From Pseudomonas entomophila L48 (lineage in GTDB: Bacteria; Pseudomonadota; Gammaproteobacteria; Pseudomonadales; Pseudomonadaceae), in NCBI RefSeq assembly GCF_000026105.1, contig NC_008027.1:802501-866500 (forward strand): DNA of 64,000 nt, given 5' to 3'. Shown here one piece after another: positions 52,935 to 63,479 of the stretch. The position numbers were made by a program, and so were the translations under genes. The number at the start of each line of letters is the position of its first letter. The stretch's first letter is position 1. Below the pieces are notes generated by a model that was given only the letters and a program-made list of their open reading frames with translations, had not been told where the DNA came from and did not search any database.

Positions 52935-53240
52935 ATGAACCTGCATCAGCTCAATACCGAGGCCAGGGCCGGCCATGTCGACGAACTCAATCTGATCGCC
53001 ATCGAAGGCGGTGACTACCTGCTCGAAGCCCGGGTCAAGGGCCGTGCTCACCCCCTGGACGATGCCCGTGGCAAGCGCCTACGCGTGCACTCGGTCGAAG
53101 ATGCGCGGCAACTCCTGCAATCGCTTCCCCTGCTGTCGATGAACCTGGTGCACTGGTCCGTGCAGGACGAAATGTGCGGCCTGGGCACGCACCCGGAAGA
53201 AGACCTCAAGGTACCGATTTCCCAGCGTTCGGCCTGGTAG
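52935..53240 (+). CDS. DUF6482-type small protein
   Basis: 101 residues: MNLHQLNTEARAGHVDELNL at the start, YLLEARVKGRAHPLDDARGK, VEDARQLLQSLPL and WSVQDEMCGL later. It is soluble and mildly acidic. The pattern matches the Pseudomonas family I know as DUF6482, sometimes mislabelled a metal ABC ATPase; no ATPase motif is present. ATG 52935. fklB follows. Confidence 0.75.
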   Translation: MNLHQLNTEARAGHVDELNLIAIEGGDYLLEARVKGRAHPLDDARGKRLRVHSVEDARQLLQSLPLLSMNLVHWSVQDEMCGLGTHPEEDLKVPISQRSAW

Positions 53241-53326
53241 CTGCTTCACGCCGCGCCAGTGTGCTAGGCTGCTCGCCCTTTTCATCAAGGGCGCGGATGC
53301 AGTGCGCCCTTAAGTGGAGCAAGCCC

Positions 53327-53944
53327 ATGTCCGAACTCAACCTGTCCACCGACGAAACCCGCGTCAGCTACGGCATCGGCCGCCAGCTGGGCGGCCAGCT
53401 GCGTGACAACCCGCCACCGGGCGTCAACCTGGAGGCCATCGTGGCCGGCCTGACCGACGCCTTCAACGGCGCCGACAGCCGTGTCAGCGAAGCCGACCTG
53501 TCGGCTGCCTTCAAAGTCATCCGCGAAGTGATGCAAGCCGAAGCCGCAGCCAAGGCTGAAGCCGCCGCTGCCGTTGGCAAGGAATTCCTGGCCGACAACG
53601 CCAAGCGTGAAGGCATCGTCACCCTGGCCTCGGGCCTGCAGTACGAAGTGCTGACCGCAGGCGAGGGCGCCAAGCCTTCGCGCGAAGACAACGTGCGCAC
53701 CCACTACCACGGCACCCTGATCGACGGCACCGTGTTCGACAGCTCGTACGAGCGCGGCCAACCGGCTGAGTTCCCTGTCGGCGGCGTGATCGCTGGCTGG
53801 ACCGAGGCCCTGCAGCTGATGAACGCCGGCAGCAAATGGCGCCTGTACGTGCCAAGCGAGCTGGCTTACGGCGCCCAAGGCGTTGGTAGCATCCCGCCGC
53901 ACAGCGTACTGGTGTTCGACGTCGAGCTGCTCGACGTTCTGTAA
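53327..53944 (+). CDS. fklB: FKBP-type peptidyl-prolyl isomerase FklB
   Basis: A 205-residue isomerase. The N-terminal dimerisation helices (1-100) start MSELNLSTDETRVSYGIGRQ and include an Ala/Glu-rich helix. The FKBP domain (about 110-205) has VRTHYHGTLIDGTVFDSSYERGQ, GWTEALQLM and YGAQGVGSIPPHSVLVF. No signal peptide is visible, so it is likely cytoplasmic. ATG 53327 fits the family length; the longer frame upstream is rejected. Confidence 0.95.
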   Translation: MSELNLSTDETRVSYGIGRQLGGQLRDNPPPGVNLEAIVAGLTDAFNGADSRVSEADLSAAFKVIREVMQAEAAAKAEAAAAVGKEFLADNAKREGIVTLASGLQYEVLTAGEGAKPSREDNVRTHYHGTLIDGTVFDSSYERGQPAEFPVGGVIAGWTEALQLMNAGSKWRLYVPSELAYGAQGVGSIPPHSVLVFDVELLDVL

Positions 53945-53949
53945 TGCCC

Positions 53950-54015
53950 GTTCGCCGGCAAGCCGGCTCCTACAGATTGCGAATGCGTCCTGTAGGAGCC
54001 GGCTTACCGGCGAAG
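53950..54015. repeat. REPIN (GCAAGCCGGC family)
   Basis: GTTCGCCGGCAAGCCGGCTC (53950) and CCTGTAGGAGCCGGCTTACC (to 54015) are separated by 13 bp. One arm carries a T-to-A change in the loop (GGCTTACCGG). Confidence 0.88.
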
Positions 54016-54019
54016 CTTT

Positions 54020-54265
54020 TCAGTTCCAATCCGTTCCCCCTGGGCGCAATGCCCGCGCATAGCAGAACAGGAACAGGTTGCGCACCACCTCCTTGAGCAC
54101 TCCCGGTTCACTCGAGTTCAACCCGGTAAGATCCAGGTCGCCCTGGTCGCGCAGTTCGTCGAGCGCGTCTTCTTCAAGCACGGCACAGACTTCGCCAGTC
54201 TCGCGATGCAGGATGCGCAGGTAGGGGTGGGGGCGGTCGAGCCAGGCGTCGATCAGATAGGTCAT
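54020..54265 (-). CDS. Iron-regulated small protein (PA4570-like)
   Basis: 81 residues: MTYLIDAWLDRPHPYLRILH, then ETGEVCAVLEEDALDELRDQG, ending GVLKEVVRNLFLFCYARAL. The sequence style and the place next to ispB match the PA4570 protein of P. aeruginosa as I recall it. A good Fur box begins 31 bp before the start, so it should be induced by iron starvation. Function is unknown. The ATG at 54265 sets the start; the frame extends further but is not family-like. Confidence 0.8.
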   Translation of the reverse strand: MTYLIDAWLDRPHPYLRILHRETGEVCAVLEEDALDELRDQGDLDLTGLNSSEPGVLKEVVRNLFLFCYARALRPGGTDWN

Positions 54266-54295
54266 GGCTATTCTCCATTGGATAGCGGTTCCAAT

Positions 54296-54314
54296 GAGAA
54301 TAATTCTTATTATC
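54296..54314 (-). promoter_or_regulatory. Fur box upstream of the 81-residue protein
   Basis: On the minus strand it reads GATAATAAGAATTATTCTC, 15 of 19 matches to the consensus GATAATGATAATCATTATC by hand count. Confidence 0.85.
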
Positions 54315-54413
54315 AAAATAGCAAGAGACTATTGGAAGATTTCTTCCGAAGGGTGCGCACGATCCCGTTGCAGGATCTGTCAGGGCCGCCCGGAGGGCAG
54401 CCCCGAGGGGGAG

Positions 54414-54755
54414 TCAGACCTTGCGTACGAACTCGGACTTCAGCTTCATCGCGCCGATGCCGTCGATCTTGCAGTCGATGTCGTGGTCGCCATCGCACAG
54501 GCGGATGTTCTTGACCTTGGTACCGACCTTGACCACCAGGGATGAGCCCTTGACCTTGAGGTCCTTGATCACGGTGACGGTGTCGCCGTCCTGCAGGACG
54601 TTGCCGACCGAATCCTTCTTCACCACGTCATCGCTGGCGGCGTCGGCTTCGCCATTGGCCGACCACTCGTGGGCGCATTCGGGGCAGATCAGCTGGGTGC
54701 CATCCTCGTAGGTGTATTCGGAGTTGCATTGGGGGCAGGGTGGCAGAGTGCTCAC
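54414..54755 (-). CDS. phnA: PhnA/YjdM family zinc-ribbon protein
   Basis: 113 residues. The N-terminal zinc ribbon is CPQCNSEY and CPECAHEW. The body is [40 protein letters not shown] and [10 protein letters not shown], all close to E. coli PhnA (YjdM), which despite its name is not required for phosphonate use. The start is GTG at 54755, with AAGGAAA upstream. REPIN at its 5' side. Confidence 0.93.
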   Translation of the reverse strand: MSTLPPCPQCNSEYTYEDGTQLICPECAHEWSANGEADAASDDVVKKDSVGNVLQDGDTVTVIKDLKVKGSSLVVKVGTKVKNIRLCDGDHDIDCKIDGIGAMKLKSEFVRKV

Positions 54756-54840
54756 GGCTTTTCCTTTCAAGTACAGACGGACAAAGGCGCACATTGTATA
54801 AGGTTTTGCCTGGGAAATGTGTTTTGCCTGTGCAAAAGCA

Positions 54841-54903
54841 TTCGCGGGTAAACCCGCTCCTACAGGTAAGTGGTGGACCTGTAGGAGCGGGTTTACCCGC
54901 GAA
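54841..54903. repeat. REPIN (GGGTTTACCC family, canonical P. putida type)
   Basis: TTCGCGGGTAAACCCGCTCC (54841) and its inverted partner (to 54903) are separated by about 12 bp. The unit is the classic KT2440-type REP sequence. Confidence 0.92.
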
Positions 54904-54921
54904 AAAGGCGACGCGATGTGT

Positions 54922-55890
54922 TTAGTGCGTACGTGCTACCGCGAATTCGCTCAGCTCGACCAGCGCATCCCGGTACTCGCTGGCCGGCAGCACTTCCAGG
55001 CAGGCGATGGCGCGGGCGACGTAGTCACGGGCCATCTGCGCGGTGTAGGCCAGGGCGCCGGAAGCCTCGACGGCGATGCGGATCTGCTCCAGGTCCTCAA
55101 GGCCACCCTTCTGGATCGCCTGGCGCACCAGCGCCGCTTGCTCGGCGGTGCCTTCGCGCATGGCGTAGATCAGTGGCAGGGTCGGCTTGCCTTCGGCCAG
55201 GTCGTCGCCGACGTTCTTGCCCAGGGTTTCCGAGTCGCCCTTGTAGTCCAGCAGGTCGTCGACCAGCTGGAAGGCCACGCCCAGGTGGTCACCGAAGGTG
55301 CGCAGGGCCTCGCGCTGCTCGTCGCTGGCGCCGGCCAGCGCGGCGGCGCTGTGGGTCGAGGCTTCGAACAGCATCGCGGTCTTGCCGCGGATGACGTCCA
55401 TGTAGATTTCCTCGGTGGTGCTGGCGTCGCGCACACGCGACAGCTGCAGCACTTCACCCTCGGCGATGACGCGGGTGGCCTTGGAGAGGATCTGCATGAC
55501 CGGCATCGAGCCCAGCTCGACCATCATCTCGAACGAGCGCGAATAGAGGAAGTCGCCCACCAGCACGCTCGGGGCGTTGCCCCACAGGGCGTTGGCGGTG
55601 GAGCGGCCGCGGCGCATGCCGGACATGTCGACCACGTCGTCGTGCAGCAAGGTTGCGGTGTGCAGGAACTCGATGGTCGCCGCCAGCAGGCGCAGGTCGT
55701 CGCCTTCGCGGCCCAGGGCCTTGCCGCACAGCAGCACCAGCAGCGGGCGCAGGCGCTTGCCGCCGGCGGACGTGATATAGTCGCCGATCTTCGATACCAG
55801 CGGCACGCGCGAGGTCAGCTGCTTCTTGATGATCTCGTCGACGGCGCTGAAATCATCAGCTACCGCGCGGTAGAAGGTTTGGGGTTGCAT
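54922..55890 (-). CDS. ispB: Polyprenyl diphosphate synthase IspB
   Basis: A 322-residue trans-prenyltransferase that makes the ubiquinone side chain. First Asp-rich motif LLHDDVVD with the following MRRGRSTAN; second Asp-rich motif [18 protein letters not shown]. The [12 protein letters not shown] segment binds isopentenyl diphosphate. ATG 55890 gives [14 protein letters not shown]. It is divergent from rplU, as in most Pseudomonas. Confidence 0.96.
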   Translation of the reverse strand: MQPQTFYRAVADDFSAVDEIIKKQLTSRVPLVSKIGDYITSAGGKRLRPLLVLLCGKALGREGDDLRLLAATIEFLHTATLLHDDVVDMSGMRRGRSTANALWGNAPSVLVGDFLYSRSFEMMVELGSMPVMQILSKATRVIAEGEVLQLSRVRDASTTEEIYMDVIRGKTAMLFEASTHSAAALAGASDEQREALRTFGDHLGVAFQLVDDLLDYKGDSETLGKNVGDDLAEGKPTLPLIYAMREGTAEQAALVRQAIQKGGLEDLEQIRIAVEASGALAYTAQMARDYVARAIACLEVLPASEYRDALVELSEFAVARTH

Positions 55891-55975
55891 CGGCTGCTCC
55901 ATTGAGGTTGCGCGGCATGCTAGGTCGCGGGTACCGGTGTGTCAAGGCGCGGTGGCCGTGGCCCCGGGCCGGCAC

Positions 55976-56004
55976 TTGCAAGCATTTATAGGGTTGCGTA
56001 CAAT
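55976..56004 (+). promoter_or_regulatory. Sigma-70 promoter of rplU-rpmA
   Basis: TTGCAA (55976-55981) and TACAAT (55999-56004) with a 17-bp spacer. The predicted 5' leader to rplU is about 125 nt and shows no strong hairpin by eye. Confidence 0.8.
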
Positions 56005-56135
56005 CGCGCACCCTAACTTTCCTGGGCAGCACCTGCCTTACGCAATTGCGCCGGGCCTTTCCAGCCTTGTGCAGCCATGCCAGCCAATACTCATCATATA
56101 AAGCGCTGGGTGAGCAGGATTATCGGAGAAATACC

Positions 56136-56450
56136 ATGTCTTACGCAGTAATCGTTACCGGCGGCAAGCAGTACAAAGTCGCTGAAGGTGAATTCCTCAA
56201 GATCGAGAAGCTGGAAGTCGCCACTGGCGAATCCGTGACTTTCGATCGCGTCCTGCTGGTCGCCAACGGTGACGACGTCACCATCGGTGCTCCAGTTGTT
56301 GCTGGCGCTAAAGTAGTGGCCGAAGTCGTTTCCCAAGGCCGCCACGACAAGGTTCGCATCATCAAGTTCCGTCGTCGTAAGCACCACATGAAGCGCATGG
56401 GCCACCGCCAGTGGTTCACCGAGATCAAAATCACCGGTATCCAGGCTTAA
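56136..56450 (+). CDS. rplU: 50S ribosomal protein L21
   Basis: 104 residues. It starts [20 protein letters not shown] and has the signature segment [21 protein letters not shown]. It binds 23S rRNA. ATG 56136 follows GGAGAA. rpmA is 37 bp downstream. Confidence 0.98.
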   Translation: MSYAVIVTGGKQYKVAEGEFLKIEKLEVATGESVTFDRVLLVANGDDVTIGAPVVAGAKVVAEVVSQGRHDKVRIIKFRRRKHHMKRMGHRQWFTEIKITGIQA

Positions 56451-56487
56451 TCGCCCCGATCCCCTGAATTTATTGGAGAATTGAACC

Positions 56488-56745
56488 ATGGCTCACAAGA
56501 AGGCTGGTGGTAGTACTCGTAACGGTCGCGACTCAGAATCTAAACGCCTTGGCGTGAAGATGTATGGCGGCCAGGTTATCAAGCCGGGCAACATCATCGT
56601 CCGTCAGCGCGGTACCGAATTCCACGCTGGCTACGGCGTTGGCATGGGCAAGGACCACACCTTGTTCGCCAAGATCGAAGGCGTGATCAAGTTCGAGAAA
56701 AAAGGCGAGTTCATGCGCCGTTACGTGAGCATCGTCGCCGCTTAA
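56488..56745 (+). CDS. rpmA: 50S ribosomal protein L27
   Basis: 85 residues: [20 protein letters not shown], then [20 protein letters not shown] and [11 protein letters not shown]. The N-terminus contacts the peptidyl transferase centre. It is followed by an intrinsic terminator. Confidence 0.98.
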
Positions 56746-56762
56746 TCGCGACGTCGCTCCAG

Positions 56763-56789
56763 AAGCCCCGTCATGCGACGGGGCTTTTT
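56763..56789 (+). terminator. Intrinsic terminator of rplU-rpmA
   Basis: AAGCCCCGTC/GACGGGGCTT stem, ATGC loop, T-run. Confidence 0.93.
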
Positions 56790-56929
56790 CGTTTGTGGTG
56801 AGCCTCTTGCAAAGCTGTTTGTATGGGCTGCCGGCGTTGGTTTCTGGTCGTACGGGGCCGCCGCGCTCATTTTTGCAAGAGCCTCAGGTTTTTGGTTTTC
56901 AGCTCGCCGACTGGCGAGAGGCGGTTTAA

Positions 56930-58153
<1,224 letters not shown>

Positions 58154-58170
58154 TCGGTTGCAGTACACTA

Positions 58171-58197
58171 AACGCCGCTCTCTGGAGCGGCGTTTTT
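58171..58197 (+). terminator. Intrinsic terminator of obgE
   Basis: AACGCCGCTC/GAGCGGCGTT stem with a TCTG loop and T-run, 17 bp after obgE. Confidence 0.92.
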
Positions 58198-58240
58198 GTA
58201 TCCACGGTATCTACAGATTCGACATAGGTTGGAAGAGAAG

Positions 58241-59359
58241 ATGCGAAGCAAGGTGACTGGCGCCCAGCGCTGGGTCGTGAAGATCGGCAGCGCGCTGCTG
58301 ACCGCCGATGGCAAGGGGCTGGACCGCGGCGCCATGGCGGTGTGGGTCGAGCAGATGGTGGCCCTGCGCGAAGCGGGCGTGGAGCTGGTGCTGGTGTCCT
58401 CCGGGGCCGTGGCGGCTGGTATGAGCCAGCTGGGCTGGACCTCGCGACCGAGTGCGATGAACGAGTTGCAGGCCGCCGCTTCGATCGGCCAGATGCGCCT
58501 GGTCCAGGCCTGGGAGTCGAGCTTCGGCGAGCACGGCAAGCACACCGCGCAGATCCTGCTGACCCATGATGACCTCTCCGACCGCAAGCGCTACCTCAAC
58601 GCGCGCAGCACCCTGCGCACGCTGGTCGACCTGGGCGTGGTGCCGGTGATCAACGAGAACGACACCGTGGTTACCGACGAGATCCGCTTCGGCGACAACG
58701 ACACCCTGGCGGCCTTGGTGGCCAACCTGGTCGAGGCCGACCTGCTGGTGATTCTCACCGACCGCGATGGCATGTTCGACGCCGATCCGCGTAACAATCC
58801 CGAAGCCCAACTCATCTATGAAGCCCGTGCCGATGACCCGGCGCTGGATGCCGTGGCCGGTGGTACCGGTGGCGCCCTTGGGCGTGGCGGCATGCAGACC
58901 AAGCTGCGCGCGGCGCGCCTGGCTGCCCGTTCCGGTGCCCACACCATCATCATCGGTGGCCGTATCGAACGCGTGCTGGACCGCCTGAAGGCCGGCGAGC
59001 GCCTGGGCACCCTGCTGTCGCCCGAGCGCGGCATGCTCGCCGCGCGCAAGCAATGGCTGGCTGGCCACCTGCAGACCCGTGGCACCCTGGTGCTCGACGA
59101 TGGTGCCGTGAAGGCGCTGCGCGAGTCGAACAAGAGCCTGCTGCCGGTGGGCGTGAAGACTGTCCAGGGCAGCTTCCGCCGTGGCGAGATGGTGGTCTGT
59201 GTCGGTCAGGACGGTCATGAGATCGCCCGTGGCCTGGCCAACTACAGCGCCCTGGAGGCGCAGAAGATCATCGGCCAGCCGTCTGATGCCATCGAGAGCC
59301 TGCTGGGCTACAGCGCCGAGCCTGAGCTGGTGCACCGCGACAACCTGGTCCTGGTCTGA
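58241..59359 (+). CDS. proB: Glutamate 5-kinase ProB
   Basis: A 372-residue kinase for the first step of proline synthesis, feedback-inhibited by proline. The amino-acid kinase domain (1-255) has [20 protein letters not shown] and NENDTV plus [18 protein letters not shown] domain (about 280-372) contains [16 protein letters not shown] 58241 with GGAAGAGAAG just upstream. Confidence 0.97.
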   Translation: MRSKVTGAQRWVVKIGSALLTADGKGLDRGAMAVWVEQMVALREAGVELVLVSSGAVAAGMSQLGWTSRPSAMNELQAAASIGQMRLVQAWESSFGEHGKHTAQILLTHDDLSDRKRYLNARSTLRTLVDLGVVPVINENDTVVTDEIRFGDNDTLAALVANLVEADLLVILTDRDGMFDADPRNNPEAQLIYEARADDPALDAVAGGTGGALGRGGMQTKLRAARLAARSGAHTIIIGGRIERVLDRLKAGERLGTLLSPERGMLAARKQWLAGHLQTRGTLVLDDGAVKALRESNKSLLPVGVKTVQGSFRRGEMVVCVGQDGHEIARGLANYSALEAQKIIGQPSDAIESLLGYSAEPELVHRDNLVLV

Positions 59360-59370
59360 AGGAGATCACC

Positions 59371-59829
59371 GTGTTGAAAAGGATGTTTGCCGTGGCGGCC
59401 TTGATGCTGCCGATGCTGGCCGGGGCCGAGGAGATCGGCCAGGTGTCCACCGTGTTCAAGTTCGTCGGGCCGAACGACCGGATCGTGGTCGAGGCGTTCG
59501 ATGACCCGAAGGTCGATGGCGTGACCTGCTACCTGTCGCGGGCCAAGACCGGCGGCCTCAAAGGTGGGTTGGGGTTGGCGGAGGACCGTGCCGAGGCGTC
59601 GATTGCCTGCCGTCAGGTGGGGCCAATCCACTTCAAGGGTGAGTTGAAAGATGGCGAGGAGGTGTTCAAGGAGCGCACCTCGCTGGTGTTCAAGACCATG
59701 CAGGTGGTGCGGTTCCTCGACAAGAAGCGCAATACGCTGGTGTACCTGGTGTATAGCGACCGGGTGATCGAAGGTAGCCCGCAGAATGCGGTGACGGCGA
59801 TTCCGATCTTGCCGTGGGCGCAGCAATAA
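59371..59829 (+). CDS. creA: CreA-family periplasmic protein
   Basis: 152 residues with a signal peptide ([16 protein letters not shown]). The CreA pattern is visible: [47 protein letters not shown] and [11 protein letters not shown]. Function is unknown. The start is GTG at 59371, 11 nt after proB, so it is probably co-transcribed. Confidence 0.92.
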   Translation: MLKRMFAVAALMLPMLAGAEEIGQVSTVFKFVGPNDRIVVEAFDDPKVDGVTCYLSRAKTGGLKGGLGLAEDRAEASIACRQVGPIHFKGELKDGEEVFKERTSLVFKTMQVVRFLDKKRNTLVYLVYSDRVIEGSPQNAVTAIPILPWAQQ

Positions 59830-59861
59830 CCGATTGATCGCCGGGAGGCCTTCGGCCTCCA

Positions 59862-59917
59862 TTCGCGGATAAATCCGCTCCCACAGGGGCTGTAGGAGCG
59901 GATTTATCCGCGATGGG
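59862..59917. repeat. REPIN (GGATTTATCC family)
   Basis: TTCGCGGATAAATCCGCTCC (59862) faces CTGTAGGAGCGGATTTATCC (to 59917), almost touching. A small hairpin (GGAGGCC/GGCCTCC, 59845-59860) precedes it and may end creA transcription. It separates convergent creA and mksB. Confidence 0.9.
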
Positions 59918-59943
59918 CCGCAAAGCGGCCCCAACACCCCGAA

Positions 59944-62775
59944 TCAGGCCAATTCCTCGGCCTCATCCTCGCGCACGATGGCCTTCACCTCGTCGCGACG
60001 GCTGATGTACTTCCAGTCCGCCTCGTCGATGTAGATGCCGTTCGGCCCGCTGCCGCCTTCCAGGTCGATCGCCACCCGCGCCGACACCTGCGGCTTCACG
60101 CTCGCCAGGATCGGCACGAAGCCCAGCTGCTGGCTGGTCTCCAGCAATGCCGCCTGGTTGCGCTCGTCGATGTCTGCCGCCTCGTCGAGGTAGTACGGCA
60201 GGCGAATGCGCCCGGCCAGGTCACGGTCCATCAGGTGCAGCAACAGGTACATGTTGGTCAGCGCCTTGATGGTCATGGTGGTGCCGTTGGAGGCGGCGCC
60301 GTCGATGTCGGCGTGGATCACCGGCTGGCTGTTGATCTTGGTGATCTCGAAGGCCAGTTCGAACAGGTCCTTCAAGCCCAGCTGGTTGTGGTTGGCCGCC
60401 ACCAGCCGCGCCAGGTACTCCTTGGCCTCTTCGTTCTTGTGGTCCTGGTCGGCGTTTTGCGTCAGGTCGAACACCGACAGCGTCTCGCCTTCCTCGTACT
60501 GGCCGGCGCTGTGGATGATCTGGTCGATGTGCTTGAGCGCTTCCTTGTTCGGTGCCAGCACCACGCGGAAGCTCTCCAGGTTCGACACCTGGCGTTTGTT
60601 GATCTCGCGATTGAACAGCGCCAGTTGGTGCTCGAGGCTGTCGTAGTCGCTGCGGATGTTGCGCAGGGTCCGGGCGATGTCGGTGACCGCGGCGCGACGG
60701 GCCTTGGCCAGGGTCAGCGCTTCCTCGGTGCGGTGCGAGTAGGCGTTGATCAGCAGCTGCAGGCGGCGCTCCATGTCGTCTTCGCTGTCGAACTTGGCCA
60801 CGCCTTTCAGGCGCACCTGGGCGTACAGCGCCTCGATCTGGTTGTCCACGCGCTGCAGGGCTTGCCAGCTGTCCTGGTAGTCGTTGAGCAGGGGCAGCAG
60901 GTTGTCCATGGAGTCGTCGATCGCTTCCATGAACGGCGTGCCGAACGGCAGGTCGGCCGGCAGCAGCTGGCGGCGGCGCAGGGCGTCTTCCAGGGTGCGC
61001 TGCTTGGCTTCCAGGTCGGCGATCTGCCGGCCTACCAGCTGCAGCTTGGCCGACAGTTGCTGGACGCGTTCGGTGAAGGCGTCGCTGGAGCGCTTGAGCT
61101 CGTCCTGGGCGGCTTCCAGCTGGCCCAGCTGCTCCATTTTTTCCGGCTCTTCGGCGGCCAGGGTCTCGGTGCGGCGGAAGTCTTCCAGCGCTTTCTGCGC
61201 ATCCAGCACCTGCTGGTACAGGGCTTCGGTCTGCGCCTTGCTGGCGGCACGGTCGAGGGCCACGGCCTGCTGGGTCTTGAGCTGCTTGAGCTCTTTCTCC
61301 AGGCGTTCTTTCTGGTCGCGCAGGGCGGCGCGGTCGGCCAGGGCCTGCAGCGCGGGTGGGTCGATGTGCGAGATGTCGATGGACAGGCCCGGCACTTCGA
61401 AACGCTCACCCTTGAAGCGGTCGAGCACGCCTTCGAGGGTTTTCACCCATACGTCGCTTTCGTCCAGCTCGATGCCACGGTCGCCCAGCGGCAGGCTGAA
61501 CAGTGCGCCGTTGAACAGGCGCATCAGGCGGTCGACGTCCTGCTGCGAGAACTCTTCGCGCAGGCGGGCGTAGCTGTTGTTGTCGGCATGGTCGAGCTGC
61601 TGCTTGACGGCCTTCACGCGTTTTTCCAGGTCGCGCACACGCTCGTCGAGGTCTTCGGCGGAGAACTGCCGCGACTGGGCCAGGGCGCCGGCCAGTTCGT
61701 CGTGGGCGTCCTTGGCGGCCAGCAGTTGCTGTTCCAGCACCTTGACGTCGGTGACCAGGGCGAAGCGGTGCTTGAGCACCGACAGCTCGCCCAGCCAGCG
61801 CTGGATGCCGGTGATCTCGCGCTCCAGGCGCATCAGCTCCTGGGTGCCGCCGCGCTGGTCGTTCTGCAGGCGGTCCTGCTCGCCGCGGTAGTGCTCGGAC
61901 TGAATGACCAATTCTTCCTTGCGCGCCATGGCGTAGTCCTGCCAGGTGCCCAGCAGGTTGTCGAGCAAGGGCGAGATGCGGTGCAGCTTGCCGCGCAGGA
62001 TGTCACGCTGGGCCACGCCGCCGGCCAGGGCCTCGACCAGCGGGCCTGCGGCCACCAGGGCGTTGTAGTCGCCTTCCATGCGACGCACGTCGCGGAAGGC
62101 CTCTTCGCAGGCGGCGATGTAGTCGACGCTGCCCGAACGCAGGCTGTGCTCGAAGGCGTCGAGGAACAGCTGCTTGAGCTTGGCGGCGGTGATCTCGCGC
62201 ATGTGCAGCAGGTTGATGAACAGGGCGCGGAAGGTCTTCAGGCTCTGCTCGCTGGTCGAACGCAGCGGGATCAGGGTGAGGTCCAGTGGCACCGAGGTGT
62301 GGCCGCCGACCAGCAGCCGGCGCAGTTCGTCCGGCTTGAGCTCGTAGGCCTTCAGGCCGTTGCGCTCGAGGTTGGTGAACAGCTCTTTCTGGCGCAGGCA
62401 GGTGTCGTCTTTCTGGTAGTGGGCCAGGTCCAGCTCGCCCTGGTAGGCGAAGAACTGGTGGCCGAAGCCGCCACCCGGGCCGCGGCCGACCACGCCGATC
62501 ACGTGCGGGCCGTGGGGCAGGTTCAGTTCGCAGAGGATGTAGCTGGTGTCGGTGGCGAAGTAGAAACGGCGCGACTGCTCCAGGCTGTACTTGCCGAAGC
62601 TCATGTCGGACATGCGCGCCAGGATCGGGAACTGCAGCGCGTTGATCGACGCCGATTTACCCAGGTTGTTGGCGCCATAGACCGACAGCGGGTGTTCCAG
62701 GGGGAACAGGCCGAGGCTGTAGCCGGCGGTGTTGAGCAGTGCGAAGCGGCGGATGCCGTAGCGTTCCTGGCTCAT
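59944..62775 (-). CDS. mksB: MksB: SMC-like ATPase of the MksBEF condensin
   Basis: A 943-residue MukB-like SMC ATPase. The N-terminal head has Walker A GANNLGKS (34-41). Long coiled-coil arms (about 265-420 and 490-750) surround a hinge near 430-480. The C-terminal head has the D-box YLDEAADIDERNQAALLE, equivalent to Walker B/signature. The arms are shorter than in MukB. MksBEF compacts chromosome DNA in P. aeruginosa. Its start overlaps the mksE stop by 3 nt (ATGA). No MksG (nuclease of Wadjet systems) lies downstream. Confidence 0.93.
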   Translation of the reverse strand: MSQERYGIRRFALLNTAGYSLGLFPLEHPLSVYGANNLGKSASINALQFPILARMSDMSFGKYSLEQSRRFYFATDTSYILCELNLPHGPHVIGVVGRGPGGGFGHQFFAYQGELDLAHYQKDDTCLRQKELFTNLERNGLKAYELKPDELRRLLVGGHTSVPLDLTLIPLRSTSEQSLKTFRALFINLLHMREITAAKLKQLFLDAFEHSLRSGSVDYIAACEEAFRDVRRMEGDYNALVAAGPLVEALAGGVAQRDILRGKLHRISPLLDNLLGTWQDYAMARKEELVIQSEHYRGEQDRLQNDQRGGTQELMRLEREITGIQRWLGELSVLKHRFALVTDVKVLEQQLLAAKDAHDELAGALAQSRQFSAEDLDERVRDLEKRVKAVKQQLDHADNNSYARLREEFSQQDVDRLMRLFNGALFSLPLGDRGIELDESDVWVKTLEGVLDRFKGERFEVPGLSIDISHIDPPALQALADRAALRDQKERLEKELKQLKTQQAVALDRAASKAQTEALYQQVLDAQKALEDFRRTETLAAEEPEKMEQLGQLEAAQDELKRSSDAFTERVQQLSAKLQLVGRQIADLEAKQRTLEDALRRRQLLPADLPFGTPFMEAIDDSMDNLLPLLNDYQDSWQALQRVDNQIEALYAQVRLKGVAKFDSEDDMERRLQLLINAYSHRTEEALTLAKARRAAVTDIARTLRNIRSDYDSLEHQLALFNREINKRQVSNLESFRVVLAPNKEALKHIDQIIHSAGQYEEGETLSVFDLTQNADQDHKNEEAKEYLARLVAANHNQLGLKDLFELAFEITKINSQPVIHADIDGAASNGTTMTIKALTNMYLLLHLMDRDLAGRIRLPYYLDEAADIDERNQAALLETSQQLGFVPILASVKPQVSARVAIDLEGGSGPNGIYIDEADWKYISRRDEVKAIVREDEAEELA

Positions 62776-63479
62776 GCGTCAATCTCCTGTTGCTCTTCGC
62801 GGATGGCCCGGGCCAGGGCGTCCTCCTCGCTCTCCTCGCCATCGAACGGCGTGAGGTCGAGCGGGTCGTCGGTGCGGTTGAGTTCCTCGGGGGTTTCTTC
62901 CACCACCAGCACGGGCACCGGCAGCGGCAGGTCGCTGTGCAGGGTGGCGGCCAGGTCGCGGTCCTGCTGGACCGACAGGCACACGTCGAGGAAGCGGTGC
63001 ATCGGTGGCATGAAGCGGTAGATGCCGCCTTCTTCGAAGGCGAAGCCCAGCTGGGTCATGCGGCGCATGATCTTTTCTTCGAGCTCGTCGACCGTCTGCA
63101 CTTCAGCTTGCAGGAACAGGTCGCGGTACTTGTCCAGCAGCGATGGCAGTTCGTCGCGGCCGATGCTGCCGCCGTCGAGCACGGCCATCGGGTCGCGGCC
63201 CTGGTCGGCCAGGTGCTCGACCAGGATGAAGGTGAACAGCGACAGGCGCTGGGCGGTCTTGTTGACCTGCGCGGCGGCCTGTTCCGGGACGAAGTAGTAG
63301 AAGCCGCGGGTGTCGCAGACCAGCTCGAAACCGAGGGCCTTGAACAGGGTGCGGTACTGGTCCTGGAAGTTCGACAGCTGGGCGTACAGCTCCGGGTCGC
63401 GGCGGCTGATGTGGAAGCCCTTGAACAGCTCGCGGAAGATCGGCGCGAGCTGGGACAGTTCGGAAAGATCAAGATGCAT
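62772..63479 (-). CDS. mksE: MksE: accessory condensin subunit
   Basis: 235 residues with MukE-like winged-helix organisation (MHLDLSELSQLAPIFRELFK near the start). Acidic C-terminus (DGEESEEDALARAI). It starts 11 nt inside the mksF stop region and its stop overlaps the mksB start (ATGA), so the three are translationally coupled. Confidence 0.9.
   Translation of the reverse strand: MHLDLSELSQLAPIFRELFKGFHISRRDPELYAQLSNFQDQYRTLFKALGFELVCDTRGFYYFVPEQAAAQVNKTAQRLSLFTFILVEHLADQGRDPMAVLDGGSIGRDELPSLLDKYRDLFLQAEVQTVDELEEKIMRRMTQLGFAFEEGGIYRFMPPMHRFLDVCLSVQQDRDLAATLHSDLPLPVPVLVVEETPEELNRTDDPLDLTPFDGEESEEDALARAIREEQQEIDA

Noticed and set aside
60235..63021. 928-codon plus-strand frame opposite mksB
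   Set aside because: Shadow of mksB; rich in Val/Gln/Ala/Leu without motifs, and it crosses the mksB/mksE junction.
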